DNA of 64,000 nt, taken from assembly GCF_047663525.1 (NCBI RefSeq), contig NC_092591.1:26631001-26695000 (forward strand), given 5' to 3'. Of the stretch, positions 20,041 through 32,700 are shown piece by piece. Below the pieces are notes generated by a model. The model saw only the letters and a list, made by a program, of their open reading frames with translations, was not told the DNA's origin and searched no databases. Source of the stretch: Anas platyrhynchos. Its lineage: Eukaryota > Chordata > Aves > Anseriformes > Anatidae. The position numbers were made by a program, and so were the translations under genes. Position 1 is the stretch's first letter; each line of letters begins with the position of its first letter.

Positions 20041-23000
20041 AGGAACAAGGCATGACAGAGGACAGCTCCATCTCGCTCACCTTGCACAGCTTACAGCTGC
20101 CTTTTTCCAATACCTGGAAGTATGGGATCTTGGCAATAGCCATCCTTTTGCTCCTGGTGGCCCTGACCATCTTAGCTTGCCAGGTGTGTCAGCTCCAGAA
20201 ACGCCACAGGGCTAGGAAAAGTAAGTATTGGGCAACAGTGCTCAGCAGCCACCAGGGGCCTGTTTCTGCTACCTTTTCCTCTCAAAAAGCAACTTCCATC
20301 CTGGATCAGATGCAGGAGCTGAGCATGGCTTCACTAACAGCTATGTCCTCAGTTTTTATGCTTCCAACTGCAAGCGTTTCTGTCACAGTCACTGTGCCAC
20401 GCACCATGCCCAAGGTGCCCTGACGTGAGGCAGGTGAGGGACCAGGTCCCTCTTGCTGACAGATGTGGAGCTGGGGCAGGCCACCTCTCCTGGCTGTCAC
20501 CTGTAAGGAGACAAACGGGGCACACGTTTCAGGACCCCACAAACATGCCTTGCACATACAGTTGTAGTAGCCTTGCTTTGCCAGAAAACCAGCTGCTTCT
20601 TCACCAGGCCAGAAATGTATGCATGGCTTCTCCTGTCCCTCCAAGCCCATCTGTTATCGCAGGCCCCAGGTGATGCCAGGCTCACCAGCTCTTCCTCGCT
20701 CTCTTTCCAGCTCTCCTTGGCCTCCTGTCTCCCAGCCTCAGCAATCCCTCTCTGCTTGGATGGCTTTTACAAAATAAAAATGATAAAAAATCCAATCCTT
20801 CCCTTCCTTTCCCAGCTGCATGGTGTCATAAGCCATGCTACTGAACATGACTCACCCCACTTCTCTTGTCTGGGAGCATCAGGCCAAGTGCTATCTGAGC
20901 ACAGCTTGCTCGATGGCTCCAAGCTGCATTTTTATTGTAAACGTGTTGCAAGGCTGTCCCCAAAAGTCTAAAATATAGGGCATCTACACCAGGAGGTTGG
21001 TGTGAAAGTCTTCTCTAAAGACTTTCAGAAATCCCAAATAAAAATCCAAAACTCAGACTTTCAGCCTCCAAACATCATCATCTCCATCCAAACTGGACAT
21101 CACTTACTTGGCTTTTCTTTATTCCCACAGAGAAGAAATACCACAGTGAAGACAGGGTGAGGATAAGGGCAGGGAACGGCTTTTGGGGGAAGAAGATGCC
21201 ACCTCTCCTGCTTGACACCTCTAAGCCGAGCAATGTGGATTTCAAGGCAAGTACACTGATGCTAGGGCAAGGTCGAGAGCCATCCTTGTTTGCAGAAACC
21301 CCACAAGAGGTGGGCTGACTGACAGTCTCTCAACTCTGCTAGAAAACAAGATGCAAAACCCTGTGGCAAGAAAACGTATAAAGAGAGACTGTCTCCAGCT
21401 GAAAGGAATGGAGGAAGAAAAATACCGCTCTTTCACTTAAATAACAACCTTCATGTGGGGTGCCAGGGCCAGACCTGTATCAGGGCCACAAGCCCACCAG
21501 TCCCTGTTTCCCAGGCATGACCAGACAGTCCCAGAGAGACACAGGAGGAAAGGGGGGGAGCAAAAGAAGCAAAACACTGACACAGTGACCCCAGTGCAGT
21601 GGTTTTACGGGTACTGCAGTCTGCCCACAGCCCCGTGCACTCAGGCCATGTGTGTCATCGTCCCTCAGCCTCTCAGTGGGTACTGGGAATGCCCTGGGTG
21701 AGTTTGGGTGACAAATTCAGATTTAGACATCTCCTAAGTAGGGCTGCTAGGAGATGCTCCAGCTCTGCAGGCTGCAACCAGGTGTCGAGGTGTGCAGCAG
21801 GGACCTTTGCAGCTAATTCAGGTGTTTTTGGGGCAGTCATAGAGCCCATGGAGTCTGTTGTTGAGGGAAGTGAAGAAACCCGCCGTGCCATTTCTGGGGA
21901 AACTGGTGGAAAACCTCACTTGATCACAAGTTTCACTTCTCCTTGCTTCTCTTTCATCCAGAATTTATCTGGTTTTCTTAAAGAAGCAATCTGTGGGCCT
22001 TTCCCATCCCCTCTCCCTCCCCCACAACCCGCTTTCTCCCCCACTTCCAGCCTGTGCCTCTGTTACCGGAGGGATGTGGTTTCCAATAAAACGAATTCCT
22101 CAAGTTCCTGCTGACCTCCCCGCAGCTGGCCAGGCCTCGCTGCAGAGCAGGAAGCGGAGCAGCAGTGAGGCAGGCGCAGACGGCTCTGCAGCGGGCAGAG
22201 AGCCTGCTCAGCAACAGCCCCAAAATACCACCAGCAGCTGCTGAGTACAAAATGGCTATCGCAGGGCTGCAGCTGCTGGGCTCTCACTGGAGAAAAAAAG
22301 CATGGCAAGAAGGGAAAAATGCTTAAAGAGTGGCCATCCTGCACGGCCAGGTGGCTGTGCTGATGCCCATGCTCTCGCCGGTGCAGTGTGGCTGTTGGGC
22401 TCCACTGTGCAGGGTGCTCAGCGTCATGCCCACAGCGCTCATTGCAGAGAAAATGAAAGCAAAGAACACTTTGAAGCTGCTGGGGATGCCCTGGAGAGGC
22501 CCCCGTGGCACAGAGCCCAGCAGAGGATGTCTGCAGAGCAGTACCTGGGGGTGGCAGGAGCTCGAATGCAGGTCCCGAGGGCAGCAAAGCGTCTTCAACC
22601 TCTTTCTTCCCGTGGTCTGAACCAGCCTGTGAGGCTGTGCTGTGCCAGGGAGCTGGCCTGTCAGGCGCTGGCATGACAGCACGAGCAAAAGCACTAGGTA
22701 TCAACACACCTTCTGTGTCTACCATTGTAGGAAAAAGAGGAAAATTCAACCCCACCACACTTTAAAAGACCCATCTCTCTCTCTCTTCCTCTCATCCTTG
22801 TTTTCCTTAGATGACGGAGTTACGAGCAGAGCTGGGCGAGCCACATTCCTGCCCCTCCTGCAGCACCACCGAAGACCCGAGCAGTGATGGGGGACTCCTG
22901 CCCAGCTCCCGGGGCAAACTGAAGTTCTCTCTCCTCTACCGCAGAGAGCGATGTGAGCTGCTCGTGAGCAGCCTGGAGGCATGGGGGCTGCCAGGCCGCG

Positions 23001-26000
23001 GGCACGCCAGGTCTGCTGTCCGGGTCCGACTGCTGCAGGAGGTCCCGTCACACATCCCTGGGCTCCAGTGCGTGGTCCAAGAATGGAGAAGCCGGGTGGT
23101 GAAGAGCTGCAGCAGGCCAGCCTTCGGGGACCATTTTGTCTGCTCCCTGCGGGACGCCGAGGTGGAGAAGAGCACTCTGAAGTTGGAGGTGGGCTGGGGT
23201 GTGAGCTCTGGTGGCAGGCCTCTTGAGGTGTCTCCATCTCTTATCCCTCTGAAGAACAAAAAAAGGGGTTGGTAGCTCTCCAGACTCATTCACCAGGTCC
23301 TCTTGGATGACAGCCAGCTGAGATGTTGGCTCTTTGGTGACAGAAATAGGACCACGGTCACCAATGTCATGTGGCACTGACAGACAGAAGGGTCGGAAAG
23401 CCTGGAGACCCTAAACACTTTGGCTTTCAAAGGGGTGCCCAACTGGTTTTGTGGGCATTTTAAGGCTGTAGGGATGGTTTTATTTCCCTGAAATCTGTAT
23501 TTGCTTGTGTTCTCTTGTCCTTTGTCACAGCCATTCCCTGTAGAAATCCCCTGGTCTGCATGGTCCTGCAGTAGGGTATGGCATAGAGGCTGGGGCCTGG
23601 GGTAAACGCATGGCTGCCCCCTGAGCTGAGGGATATCCCACAGTGCTGGCAGGGCAGAGGTAGCTGGTGGGGGTAACTTGGTGAGCAGATGCAGCCTGAA
23701 ACCTCTTCTACCTAATTCTTCCTTACTGTGGTTTGATAGCTTCAGACTTATCTCACTTTGAGCCAGTTCAGGTCTGCCCCTATAACACTGCAGTGTACCC
23801 ATGAATGCCCAGGGATTTAAAATGTACCTTGGCAACAGATAGCTGTGAGGCACCCTATACACTGGGGTGTATTTGAAATGCATGCTGAGGGGACAGCAGC
23901 AAAGGCATCACCAGTGAAATCCGCAGCAGACAGGACATTTCCCTGCCAGTCCCACTGTTCTGCCCACAAGCCAGCAGTCAGACATGAGCCAGCAGTCAGC
24001 TGGGGCAGGAAGATGAAGTCTTTGTGCTTTCTTCCTTTTTCCACTTTATACCACGGAGCAATTTCTGTTTCAGAAGGCATCAGTGGGCTAGACAGACTGT
24101 TGGTCTGAATGTGAATGGTGATCCCCACGTGTTGCTGCAGATCTCATGTTCCCTGACTAATGTCCAGACTCACATTACTTCAAAGCCCCTCTGATTTGGC
24201 CATTACATTTTCCTGTCTCGGTTTTGTTTACTCCTCGTTCAGTTTTTGAGTGCCCCTTTCACAAGCAAAAGCACTTGGCGGGTTTATCAAAGGAAACCAC
24301 CGCAGCAAAGCACCAGCTCGACATGGCTGCAGCGGAAGGGCAGGAGCACACTACAAAGGGGAGAGCTGGGCTGTGCAGGCAGAGCAAGAGGTGGAAGGAG
24401 AGACGGAGGTGGAGCTGCAAGAGACCTCAGGGGAGCAAGACTGCTAGCTGCTGAAGTGGTTTCACGCTGCTCCCTTCCAGACCCTGGCAGATCTGTGCAC
24501 TGACATTGAACTATAGGCTCCTAATGTGGCGAAGCGACGGCAGTAAATCTGTTCCCCATCAGGCAGCAGTTTTAAGTGATTTCATTTGAAAACTAAAACA
24601 CGCCTGCAAAAAACGTGTGCGCAGAGCCATGGCCACACACTGTGACCGTGCTCCCGAGAGGGAAGCAAGCAGCACAGCCTGGGAGCTCAGAGCAGAGCAG
24701 GGAAACGGCTGCATGCCGGAGAGCAAACTGCTGGGGAAACAGCTGCAGAGGGCAGGCACAAATCAGGACTGAAGCCACGTGTGAGCACATGCAGAAAAGG
24801 CCCCGAGCTGGCCCCGAGCAAGTGTGGGCAGCTGTCAGAAGACACTCGCTTGTGCAAGGGGATTCCAGCAACCACCCGGCCAGCTGGGAGGGAGCAAACC
24901 TTGCACAGAGCAAGGGCAGGATTCAGCAAGGCCAGAGGGGCCAGGCTGTTAGCAGAGGTGGAAGCACTCCTTTGGGTGATGCTGCTACATCTGAATTTTG
25001 CTTCTTGCCATGGGCATCCTTTGCTATCAGGTCAGCCTGACTCCCAAAAGCCTGGTGCAAGGTTTGCTGCCTCCTGTCCCACACCTCACCCGATGGACAT
25101 GCCTTTTTCCTCTTTCCCACAGGTTCAGCGGTTTGACAAATACTCCAGAAACGCTGCGCTGGGGGAAGTCAGGGTTGCCCTGAGGGAGCTGAAGGCTTCC
25201 CGAAGCCTGGCTGTGTGTGCAGAGCTGCAGAAGACCACAAAGGTAATTAATGACTAACACATGGCCTTACCCAGTGTGCCCACACACTGCCAGGGAGCTG
25301 CATGCCAGTACAGCCACCCCTTAGTCTTATTAGTGGAAAAGCCCAGCCCTGCATCCCTGGGATCTGTCTGTGGGATGCAGGTGGTAACAGACCCCTTCTG
25401 CTCCCAGCACTCTGCTCAGGTAGGCTCTGCAGGAAGGCTGGGTGCGTGGAGTTTCAAATTGCCTCTTAAAGGTGAGATCTCCAGGGAAGGATCAAGGCGT
25501 ATTGATGACCAGGCTTATGTTGCAGCACCTTTTCCCTCCTCTACCCACAGAGACAAGAGTTCACAGTGCATTTGGTTTGTTTAGAGACTGATGGTCCAAA
25601 AGGAAAACACCTGATGTGTTCCAGTAAAGAATTAATAATGGTTTTTAAATGATAGCTGCGTGTTTTAAATGGTTGCTAACAACAGCAGGGCATAATGTAA
25701 CAGAGAAAAAGTGGCATCCCAAGTCCAGCAACCGGAACAATTAACTGTAAGAAACATTGATTTGTTGCTGGCACATGGGAACTTGTTGCAAAATGTGAGC
25801 AACATGAATTTAGTTGCAGTCCTGCTTCTCATAGCACCCCAAAATGTCACAGTCTGCAGCCTCTAGCATTTCCTGTAGCCCTCTGGAAAAAAACACTGTG
25901 GTACCATAAGAATTAGTATTTTAGTACCATGAAATCAGCACAAATTAGTCTGTACGGTAGTACCTCATCCCTCACCAAACAAGAGAGAGCTGAAAGCCTC

Positions 26001-28101
26001 TTTCATATAGCCCAGAGCAGCTTGTTTAACTCTGCTAAGTGATGGTTCAGGTACTGATGCTCTGTGATGCTTGCTGACAAACCAGTCTGCGTTTGGTGAG
26101 CCTGAAACTCCGAACTGCACCCAGGTAATACAGATAAAGGAGAACAGGGGCCCTCTTGTTCCTCATCAGGAGAAAGAGAAACTGCCACACCGAATGAATA
26201 AAGAACCAATGCTGGCAATTGCTGAAAGTTAAAAAACTAAAAGTCAGTCACAATAAAAATGCTGAAAATCAGGGTACGGCCAGAATGCTGCAGTGGTCCT
26301 GCAGCCTTGGTTGATGGGCCACTAAGAGCACCCTGGTGAGCTGCAGAAAGGTTGGCATGTGGTCCCGGTGGCAGCAGGTTGTTGCACTGGCTGCTCACTG
26401 CATGCCCTTGTGCCCTCCACAGGACATCGTGGGAGAAGTGCTCGTGTCGCTGAAGTGCCTTCCCATCTCTCAGAGGATAGAGGTCGGGCTGCTCAAGGCA
26501 AAGACGACCCCCCCTCGCAGCACTGCAGGTACAAGTAAGGGTTTTATATCCCCTGTTGGCTGGGCTTGTTGCTCCTCTCTGTTCTGCTGCCTGCTACCTT
26601 TATCTCACCCACTCAGAGGAGCGTGGGGGTGTTGGAGAAGCAGGTCCCTTTCATGCCCATCACACCCCAGCCTTGGCAGAAAAGTGCTGCTGAATCAGTC
26701 CCCAAGGCCCGTCACACTAATGAAACACCCAGCTACTTCTTTCGGGCAGTGCCTTTCCTCCTCTTCCCTCCATCACAAGACTTGAATTCCCTTTCTCTGC
26801 TCTGCAGAGACCCCAAAAGCTTGTTTCATTACAGTCCTGTTGCCCTCAGTATGGAGCAACAATTTGCTTTTCCTCTTGAGGATCCCCTAGGGTGAAGAAA
26901 GTGCAGAGGTACTACGGTGCTCCTCGGGGTTGTAACCAGAGCACCGCTATCATCCTTCAATGTCCGCCAACGAGATGACACCTGAGAGCAGCCTTAGAGA
27001 TGCTCTGCATTGTAGATAAGCTGTAAACAGCTCCTTGCCCTGAAAAGGCTGAGGTAGAGCCACCTTTTTTTCCTATAACCCAACATTTGATGCAGGCAAC
27101 CAGCCCGACTCAGCCACACTTCACATTTTGCACCCTTGTCTTATGTGGATTTCTCTCCTGCACCAAGCAATGAATTGGAGGAAGAATGGCAAGCCACTTT
27201 CCCTCTGCAGCTCTCAGCACATGAACAGCACGAAGGCAGGCAGCTCTTCCCCTTGCCTCACTTTGTATCCTGCTCTCCCTCTTCGCTGTATTCCCAAGGT
27301 CCTCAGTCCTTGGGACTGAGAGAAGCCCAGCAGACTTTGATATCCCCAGGCTGCTCTCTCCTGGGCTGAACTCTTCCCATGGCCTTACGTGCTCAGATCT
27401 CTTATCTGAACCTCTAAAGCCACACTTTTCCATTTCGCTAATTAATTACAGCTAAAGCAATTGCAAAGGCTCCTGTCTGCTGTTTCATTCTGAGCCTTGC
27501 TGCAGGTGTTGGGTTTAGCATAAGCATTTGTAGGACTAACAAAAGTAAACTTTCCTCCATCGTCCTGTTCCTACTAACTTCAGAGCTTGTTACACAACTG
27601 CAGAGCTATTCGGAGGTTGTCCCTGTCGATTGTGCTTTGCCTTTTGCAGGATCACATAGGTCCTACTAGCTACTTACCTAGTAAGATGCGATTGCCTTGG
27701 CCAAGTGGTCTGATTTCCAGCATTGCTGAAGCCAACCGAGGCAGACAGATGCTGCAATGATCCCAGGCACCTCTCTTTCCCTTTCTCTTTCCCTCCCAGA
27801 TGTATATGCGAGGATCGATGTTTCCTGCAGGCACCACAGACAAAAGCACCAGAAGTCCAGGCCGCGGGCCCACACACCGCTCATCATTTTCAACGAGACT
27901 TTTCTGTTCCACATGCCTGAGCCTCCCGTGTGGGACTGCACCGTGCTTGTCTCCATTTACCAAGTGGGCTCTGACCCCAGGCACCTCATCGGACAGGCCA
28001 CGGTGGAGAAGAGCAGAGCGAGGGAAGCGTCCGACCACTGGGACCTCGTGAAGAAGTCCATCCAGCAGCCCGTAGCTCAGTGGCACCCTCTCCTCGTTTA
28101 G
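20041..28101 (+). CDS. Atypical synaptotagmin (SYT8/SYT13-like), CDS 20052-28101
   Basis: Coding exons are 20052-20220 (exon starts at 20041), 21131-21246, 22811-23188, 25123-25242, 26423-26528 and 27800-28101, giving 396 residues with consistent phases. A short N-terminus of about 25 residues precedes one membrane segment (ILAIAILLLLVALTILACQ, about 28-46) with nearby CQVC cysteines and a basic RHRARKKKK stretch, the usual synaptotagmin topology. C2A spans about 130-250 and C2B about 262-390; the tail HWDLVKKSIQQPVAQWHPLL matches the C2B end of the family. Calcium-binding aspartates are mostly missing: C2A loop 3 reads RFDKYSRNA with one Asp, and C2B has no DxD pair, so calcium-independent trafficking is inferred. 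Length and divergence fit SYT8 or SYT13-like members; I cannot decide between them. Upstream non-coding exons are likely because the ATG exon begins at an acceptor (TCTCTCTCAG). Confidence 0.85.
21247..22810 (+). other. Probable GC-AG intron of the synaptotagmin gene
   Basis: The exon ending GTGGATTTCAAG is followed by GCAAGT, the typical context of a GC donor. Only this junction keeps the frame into the next exon, which starts in phase 0 after TTTTCCTTAG. Using the GT four bases further on would shift the C2A exon out of frame. The rest of the intron holds no clear feature, apart from a weak exon-like segment at 22126-22244. Confidence 0.75.
22126..22244 (+). other. Weak candidate alternative exon
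   Basis: After the acceptor-like CTCCCCGCAG an open frame runs about 40 codons through SLQSRKRSSSEAG to a stop at 22242-22244. It lies inside the GC-AG intron of the synaptotagmin gene. If used, it would make a truncated alternative C-terminus, but the frame joining it to the upstream exon was not established and no conserved motif is seen. Confidence 0.15.
23189..25122 (+). other. Synaptotagmin intron within C2A
   Basis: A 1.9-kb GT-AG intron dividing the C2A domain between the KLE and VQRFD codons. I see no other gene or repeat in it. The following introns (25243-26422 and 26529-27799) are likewise featureless. Confidence 0.8.
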
Positions 28102-29060
28102 AGGAGCACCGGTTCCTCATGCTGAAGCTGGCCAAGTTGTCTTTCATGAAGACAAAAGAGCAACGCTCATGGCAGGCATTAGCTAAAAGATGGGTCAGAG
28201 CCTGGAACTGTTGATAAGACAGAAATAATGATCTCTGCTGTGTTTGGCTCCCTCCCGCTTCGTGCTGCTGCTCCAGGCAGGGAGAAGGTTCTTCTTCTCT
28301 GCTGGTCCCGTATCATATTTAATATAGCAGCAGGGTTTTAGCACCACCTTGGGCTGGAGGTTTGCCCCTGTGCAAGGAAATAACGCCTGCCCTGAGGTGC
28401 TCACTGCTTTGGGTGGACAAGAGGAAAAACGGGATGGGGAGGAGGAGTCACAGCTTAACATTTCACCTGTCTCCCTGTCCTGGTCTGATAAGAAGAGAAC
28501 CATTTGGCATTTCCTACACCCCTGGCATGTCCTTCTGACTAATTTCCCAGGCTTTCAGGGTGGCACATTCCCTCACATGGATGGCAGCAGCCATCCTCCC
28601 TGCCTGCCTGCAGGCAGGTGTGGGTTGGAGCTCCAACTTTCCCTTTTTTACATTTTTTTCTTAGTGACAGTCCTCAAAAATCCTACCTCTGCTCCAGTCA
28701 CAAGACACGTAAGATGTCACCTTATGAGAAAGCTGTTAAATGTGTTTCTGCACACAGCGTGACCAAAAAAAAAAAATATGGTAATTTAGGTCACAACGAC
28801 TTACGTGGTGTGGGAAGCAAGTGAAATGAGGCCAGCAGAAAAGAAGAGAGAGGAGGATGCGCTGGTGCTGATGTCCTGCAGCCACCAAGCCTTGCCCTGC
28901 TCCTCTTGTGTTTGTTTGCCTTGAAAGGTTGCAGCACAGACCTTTAGTTGTGCTGCTCTTGCAAGCAATTACTGAATGCACGTGGCCAGCAGGTCTGACA
29001 GGCCCAAGCAGCTACAAATTGAGGAAGAAAAAGGTGGATTATAAATAAAGAGATACTATA
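28102..29060 (+). other. Putative synaptotagmin 3' UTR ending near AATAAA
   Basis: The first clear AATAAA after the stop codon is at 29044-29049, which would give a 3' UTR of about 0.95 kb. No transcript evidence is available, and an earlier non-canonical signal is possible. Confidence 0.35.
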
Positions 29061-29420
29061 TCCATATGAATATACACATTATAAAAAAAAGACATACGGG
29101 CATGGATACAGGTGAGCAAATAGCTCTGCAAATCCTACCAGGAAAACATCACCAGAACAAGGCACTGTCAAACAGCAGGGCCATATCGTTCACTTACTTT
29201 CCCCGTCTCAAGGCCAACCTGCAACAAATAAATCAGCCTCTAGCTCACAGGTGAACACGCCGCTCAGGAGACTGTCAGTGCAATGAGTCAGTGTGTTTAT
29301 ACTGTTAAACTATTAAGATAATTTTAATCCTTGAACTGTCAAAGCTTCTATAATTAGCCTCCAGCAACTTCAGATTTGGAGCTATTAAAATGAATTGGAG
29401 ATTTATTTCTGTGCAATTGC

Positions 29421-29726
29421 TCATCCTGGCTGTTGGCAATTTGACTGGTTTGGGTGTGCCTGTGCTAGCAGGACTCTGAGCATGAACCACAGGCTTGAGT
29501 CCTTGCACAGCTTCTCCAGCCTCCCCACGGCAATTACAGACAGCAGCGTTCTTGGGATCGGAGCAGAATTCCCTGCTGAATTGAAAGGAGAAGTGTTCGT
29601 CACCCACAAGTTCCTGAGGAAGGATGGTCCCACAAAACACGCAGTTACAGCGAACATCCCAAAAGCAGCACCGACACAGACAATAGCAGCACGAAGCGCC
29701 GGGGATTTCATGTACTTGCATGTCAT
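29421..29726 (-). other. Unassigned minus-strand ORF with membrane-like segment
   Basis: On the minus strand a good acceptor-like sequence (CTCTCTCTGAATTCAG) is followed directly by ATG and 101 open codons to a TGA. The translation starts MTCKYMKSPALRA and has a hydrophobic stretch (AAIVCVGAAFGMFAVTACFV, about 13-32). I do not recognise the protein, and no partner exon has been placed. An overlapping 138-codon frame is also open, which weakens the case. It may be a real exon, a decayed gene or chance. Confidence 0.2.
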
Positions 29727-29764
29727 CTGAATTCAGAGAGAGATCTTAATTACCTAGAAATACT

Positions 29765-29784
29765 TTTTTTTTTTTTTTTTCCCC
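29765..29784 (+). repeat. Poly(T) tract
   Basis: About 17 T residues followed by CCCC; a simple tract in intergenic DNA. Confidence 0.85.
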
Positions 29785-32700
29785 AGTCTTTTTGCTTCCT
29801 TGGTAGGAAATTTCTCTCTGACAGAGTAAATACTACAATATGTGCAAGTAGCTGTGTGTGTGTGACTATCATGGCCCTGCACCCCAAGTAGTTACCGTGT
29901 CTGAGCAGGGCTTCAGACAACATCGTGCTGATGCTTCCCAAAGTCCCACCAAGCCCCAGGCAGCCAGTGGGACATGCAGTGTCCTCACACCCCCTGTGCC
30001 TATGGGGAGCAGTGCCCCACCAGCCTGTACAAGCTCCCGGGGACCTTAGCTGTATTTAAAAAATGAGCTATTGGGCAAGACACCTCACAGAAATGAGCAG
30101 TGGCTCCCATGCGGGCAGGATGCTCACAGGCTGCAGGGCTGGGAGCGCTGGCAGGGCATGTCCTGCCTGGCAGAGCATCATGCGGGGAGCTGACACAGAG
30201 CTGCGGAGGGGGCCAGGCACAATAAATACCTCGGGAGGGAAGGCCAAGGACACCTGCGCCTGCTTACCGGAGTTTGAGGGAAAATAATTGAGAGCACAAC
30301 ATCTGCTGTTTCCTCTCCGCTGCTCTCGGGGCATCGTTACCAGGGTGACAAAGAATTAAGTGTTCCCGTTGCCAAAGCAGTGGGAAGTGCCTGTGCTGGC
30401 CGCTGCCTGTCCTGTTCCCTTGGTCGCATGGTCCTCGGGGATAGCAGCCCCCTGCACCTTTGGGGTTTGTCCCCCCAGGCACCATGCACAGCCCCGCGAG
30501 CTCTCCCTGGCACGTGTTTGGGACACAGCGGCTGGGGAGGGAGCATCTTTCTCCTTGAGAGAGTGCCGTGCCCCTGTGCCCAAGGTGGGGTTGCTGGGAA
30601 CTAAAAATATCAGCTGCTCATGGATTTGCCCATGGAGAACAGCCACCAGGCAGGCAAAGTCATTCTGGGGGTTGGAAGTCCTGCACTTTGGTGCAGGGGC
30701 TAACAGCAATGCATTTGGTCCACCTTGCTCGAGCACTGCACACAGAACAAGCACAAACCTTCACTCAGGGGTCTGAGCACCCACCAGCATTAAACTGGGC
30801 ACCTCCACAAGCCCTTTAGTTCTGTGTGGCACCGGGTGCCTGGGCTGCAGAGCCCCTCTGGGATCTGGCTTTTGCTTGGGGTGCTTGTTCGGGTCTCAGG
30901 CTCACTTCGGGCTCTTCCCTTCCCCACTGACGCAGGGGAAAGCCGTCCCCCCGTGCCTCTGGCACCCCTCCAGCTGTGCTGTGCCAGGCTTTCTGGCTCT
31001 GTGCTCCCTGCATGGAGCATGGAGAGTTCAAGCAACAAACACACAGCATCCTCCTGCGGGGGAGCAGCGGAACCGGGGCGGAATTCCTGAATTCAGCAAA
31101 CACGATCCGCATCTGGCTGCTGTCACGACGGGGATGTGGCAGGAAAAGCAACACTGCAAACAAGGTGCATGCGTGGGGGCCGAGGCAGGCAGAGGTGTAA
31201 GCAAAAGGAGGAAATGCTACACAGGGCCAAATGAGACCCTAGGGAGAGGCTCCTTCAGGTACAAGTGATTCAGCCAAATACAGCCTTAAATTTGTTCTTT
31301 GATGAGAGGCAAAGACTTTGCTTCTCAGCCCACAGCCCTAGGAGAAACTCTGAGCCTTGGAAATGAACCCTCCTGTTGCTCTCTCCTGCAGCCAGTCCTG
31401 CTCCTACAGGGATGGTCTTGCAACCCAAACACAATTTTCTTTAACTCTTTTCAGAGCAAAGAATAAAATTTGGGCAGCCAAACCTCGTAATTCTATTTGA
31501 AGCACCCAGCACAGAGACAAAAGATGTCTGAAGGCTTAGCAATGTCTTTTTAACACTTGAGGTAATTCCTAGTGCATAAAGGGGGGACACTTATCTTATC
31601 TCCTGGGGATGATAAGCCCAGCTTCAGAGCACAGCACCGGCCAGGGACAGCCTCTTTTGCAGGAGTGCCGTGGTCCCCGGACAATCGCAGCACTATGAGT
31701 CAAAAATAGCAGCTCCGTCCTCGCCATGGCAACCCTGCAGACACTGAATTCAGCAGATTTTGTGAATGGAATGACAACTGAGTTTCTCACCCAGGGGACA
31801 GGTCTCCGTGGGACACCTTGCACTTTTTCTGCACACACTGCTGGACACAGGGACCCTGCTGGATTAATTTCTTCCCCCAGCAGCTCAGCAAACCAAATGC
31901 ATTTTGAATTTCTCTTATTCCAGCCCCAAAGAAGTCTGCAAATCCATCCACAAGCCTTATCTCCGAGGGCAGCAATCTGACTTTTCTTTTTTTTCTTTTT
32001 TCTTTTTTTAGCTCAGCGAGACTGACAGCTGGAAAAATATATTTCAGCCAGCATTAACAGGTATCGATAAGGAGAGTCCTGGAAAGGATCCAGCTGGTGT
32101 GGGCTGCAGCATGCCCCGTGCGTACACAAGGTTCCTGCTACACCAGCAGCTACGGGGTGGTGGCCAGGACGGGGACGTAAGGCAGAGATAGGTGGCCACA
32201 CGGGTGGGGGAGCTGCTGAAGCAAGATGTTGATGGCTTAGGGAAAGTTGGGATTATGAACTGGCCAAGGAGAGCCCACCAAGTTTTCTGTCTGCCCTAAT
32301 ACTTGTGTGGGGTGCAGCGATTTTGCGTTTGCACTGCCTTAGTACAGTACAGCAGCCACCCAGGCCTGGGCAGCTGAAAGCCATCAAGGAGACAGAGCAA
32401 TGTTATTGCTTCTGGATTTCCCCTTCTGACAAACCCTCCCCTGGAAACCCCCTCTGGGAAAAGGAGGCTTCTTTCCACCCCTGGTTTGAGAATGGTGCTT
32501 CAAGATCAGCCCTAATGTCACCCTCTAATGTCACAAAGCCTGCCAGTGGAACCCAGCTCCCTTTGCAATATTTCATAAAAATTAGGTCTTTTCTCCTACC
32601 ACCACAGCTCCATTTTTAAAACAAGGACAAATGCTTATCCATCCATCCCCCCCTGCCGGTAAGCAGGCACGAAATGGGACAACATGCTCCCCAGGTGACA

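Noticed and set aside
21247-21256. GT donor at 21251 (GCAA|GTACAC) for the synaptotagmin exon
   Set aside because: It would leave one extra base and shift the C2A exon out of frame, whereas AAG|GCAAGT keeps phase 0.
22063-22758. 231-codon minus-strand ORF opposite the synaptotagmin intron
   Set aside because: No splice or domain support; it overlaps several other open frames in a GC-rich intron.
30360-31268. Several 80-138 codon ORFs on both strands
   Set aside because: Open frames overlap in all directions, as expected for GC-richer DNA with few stops; no motif or acceptor/donor pair was found.
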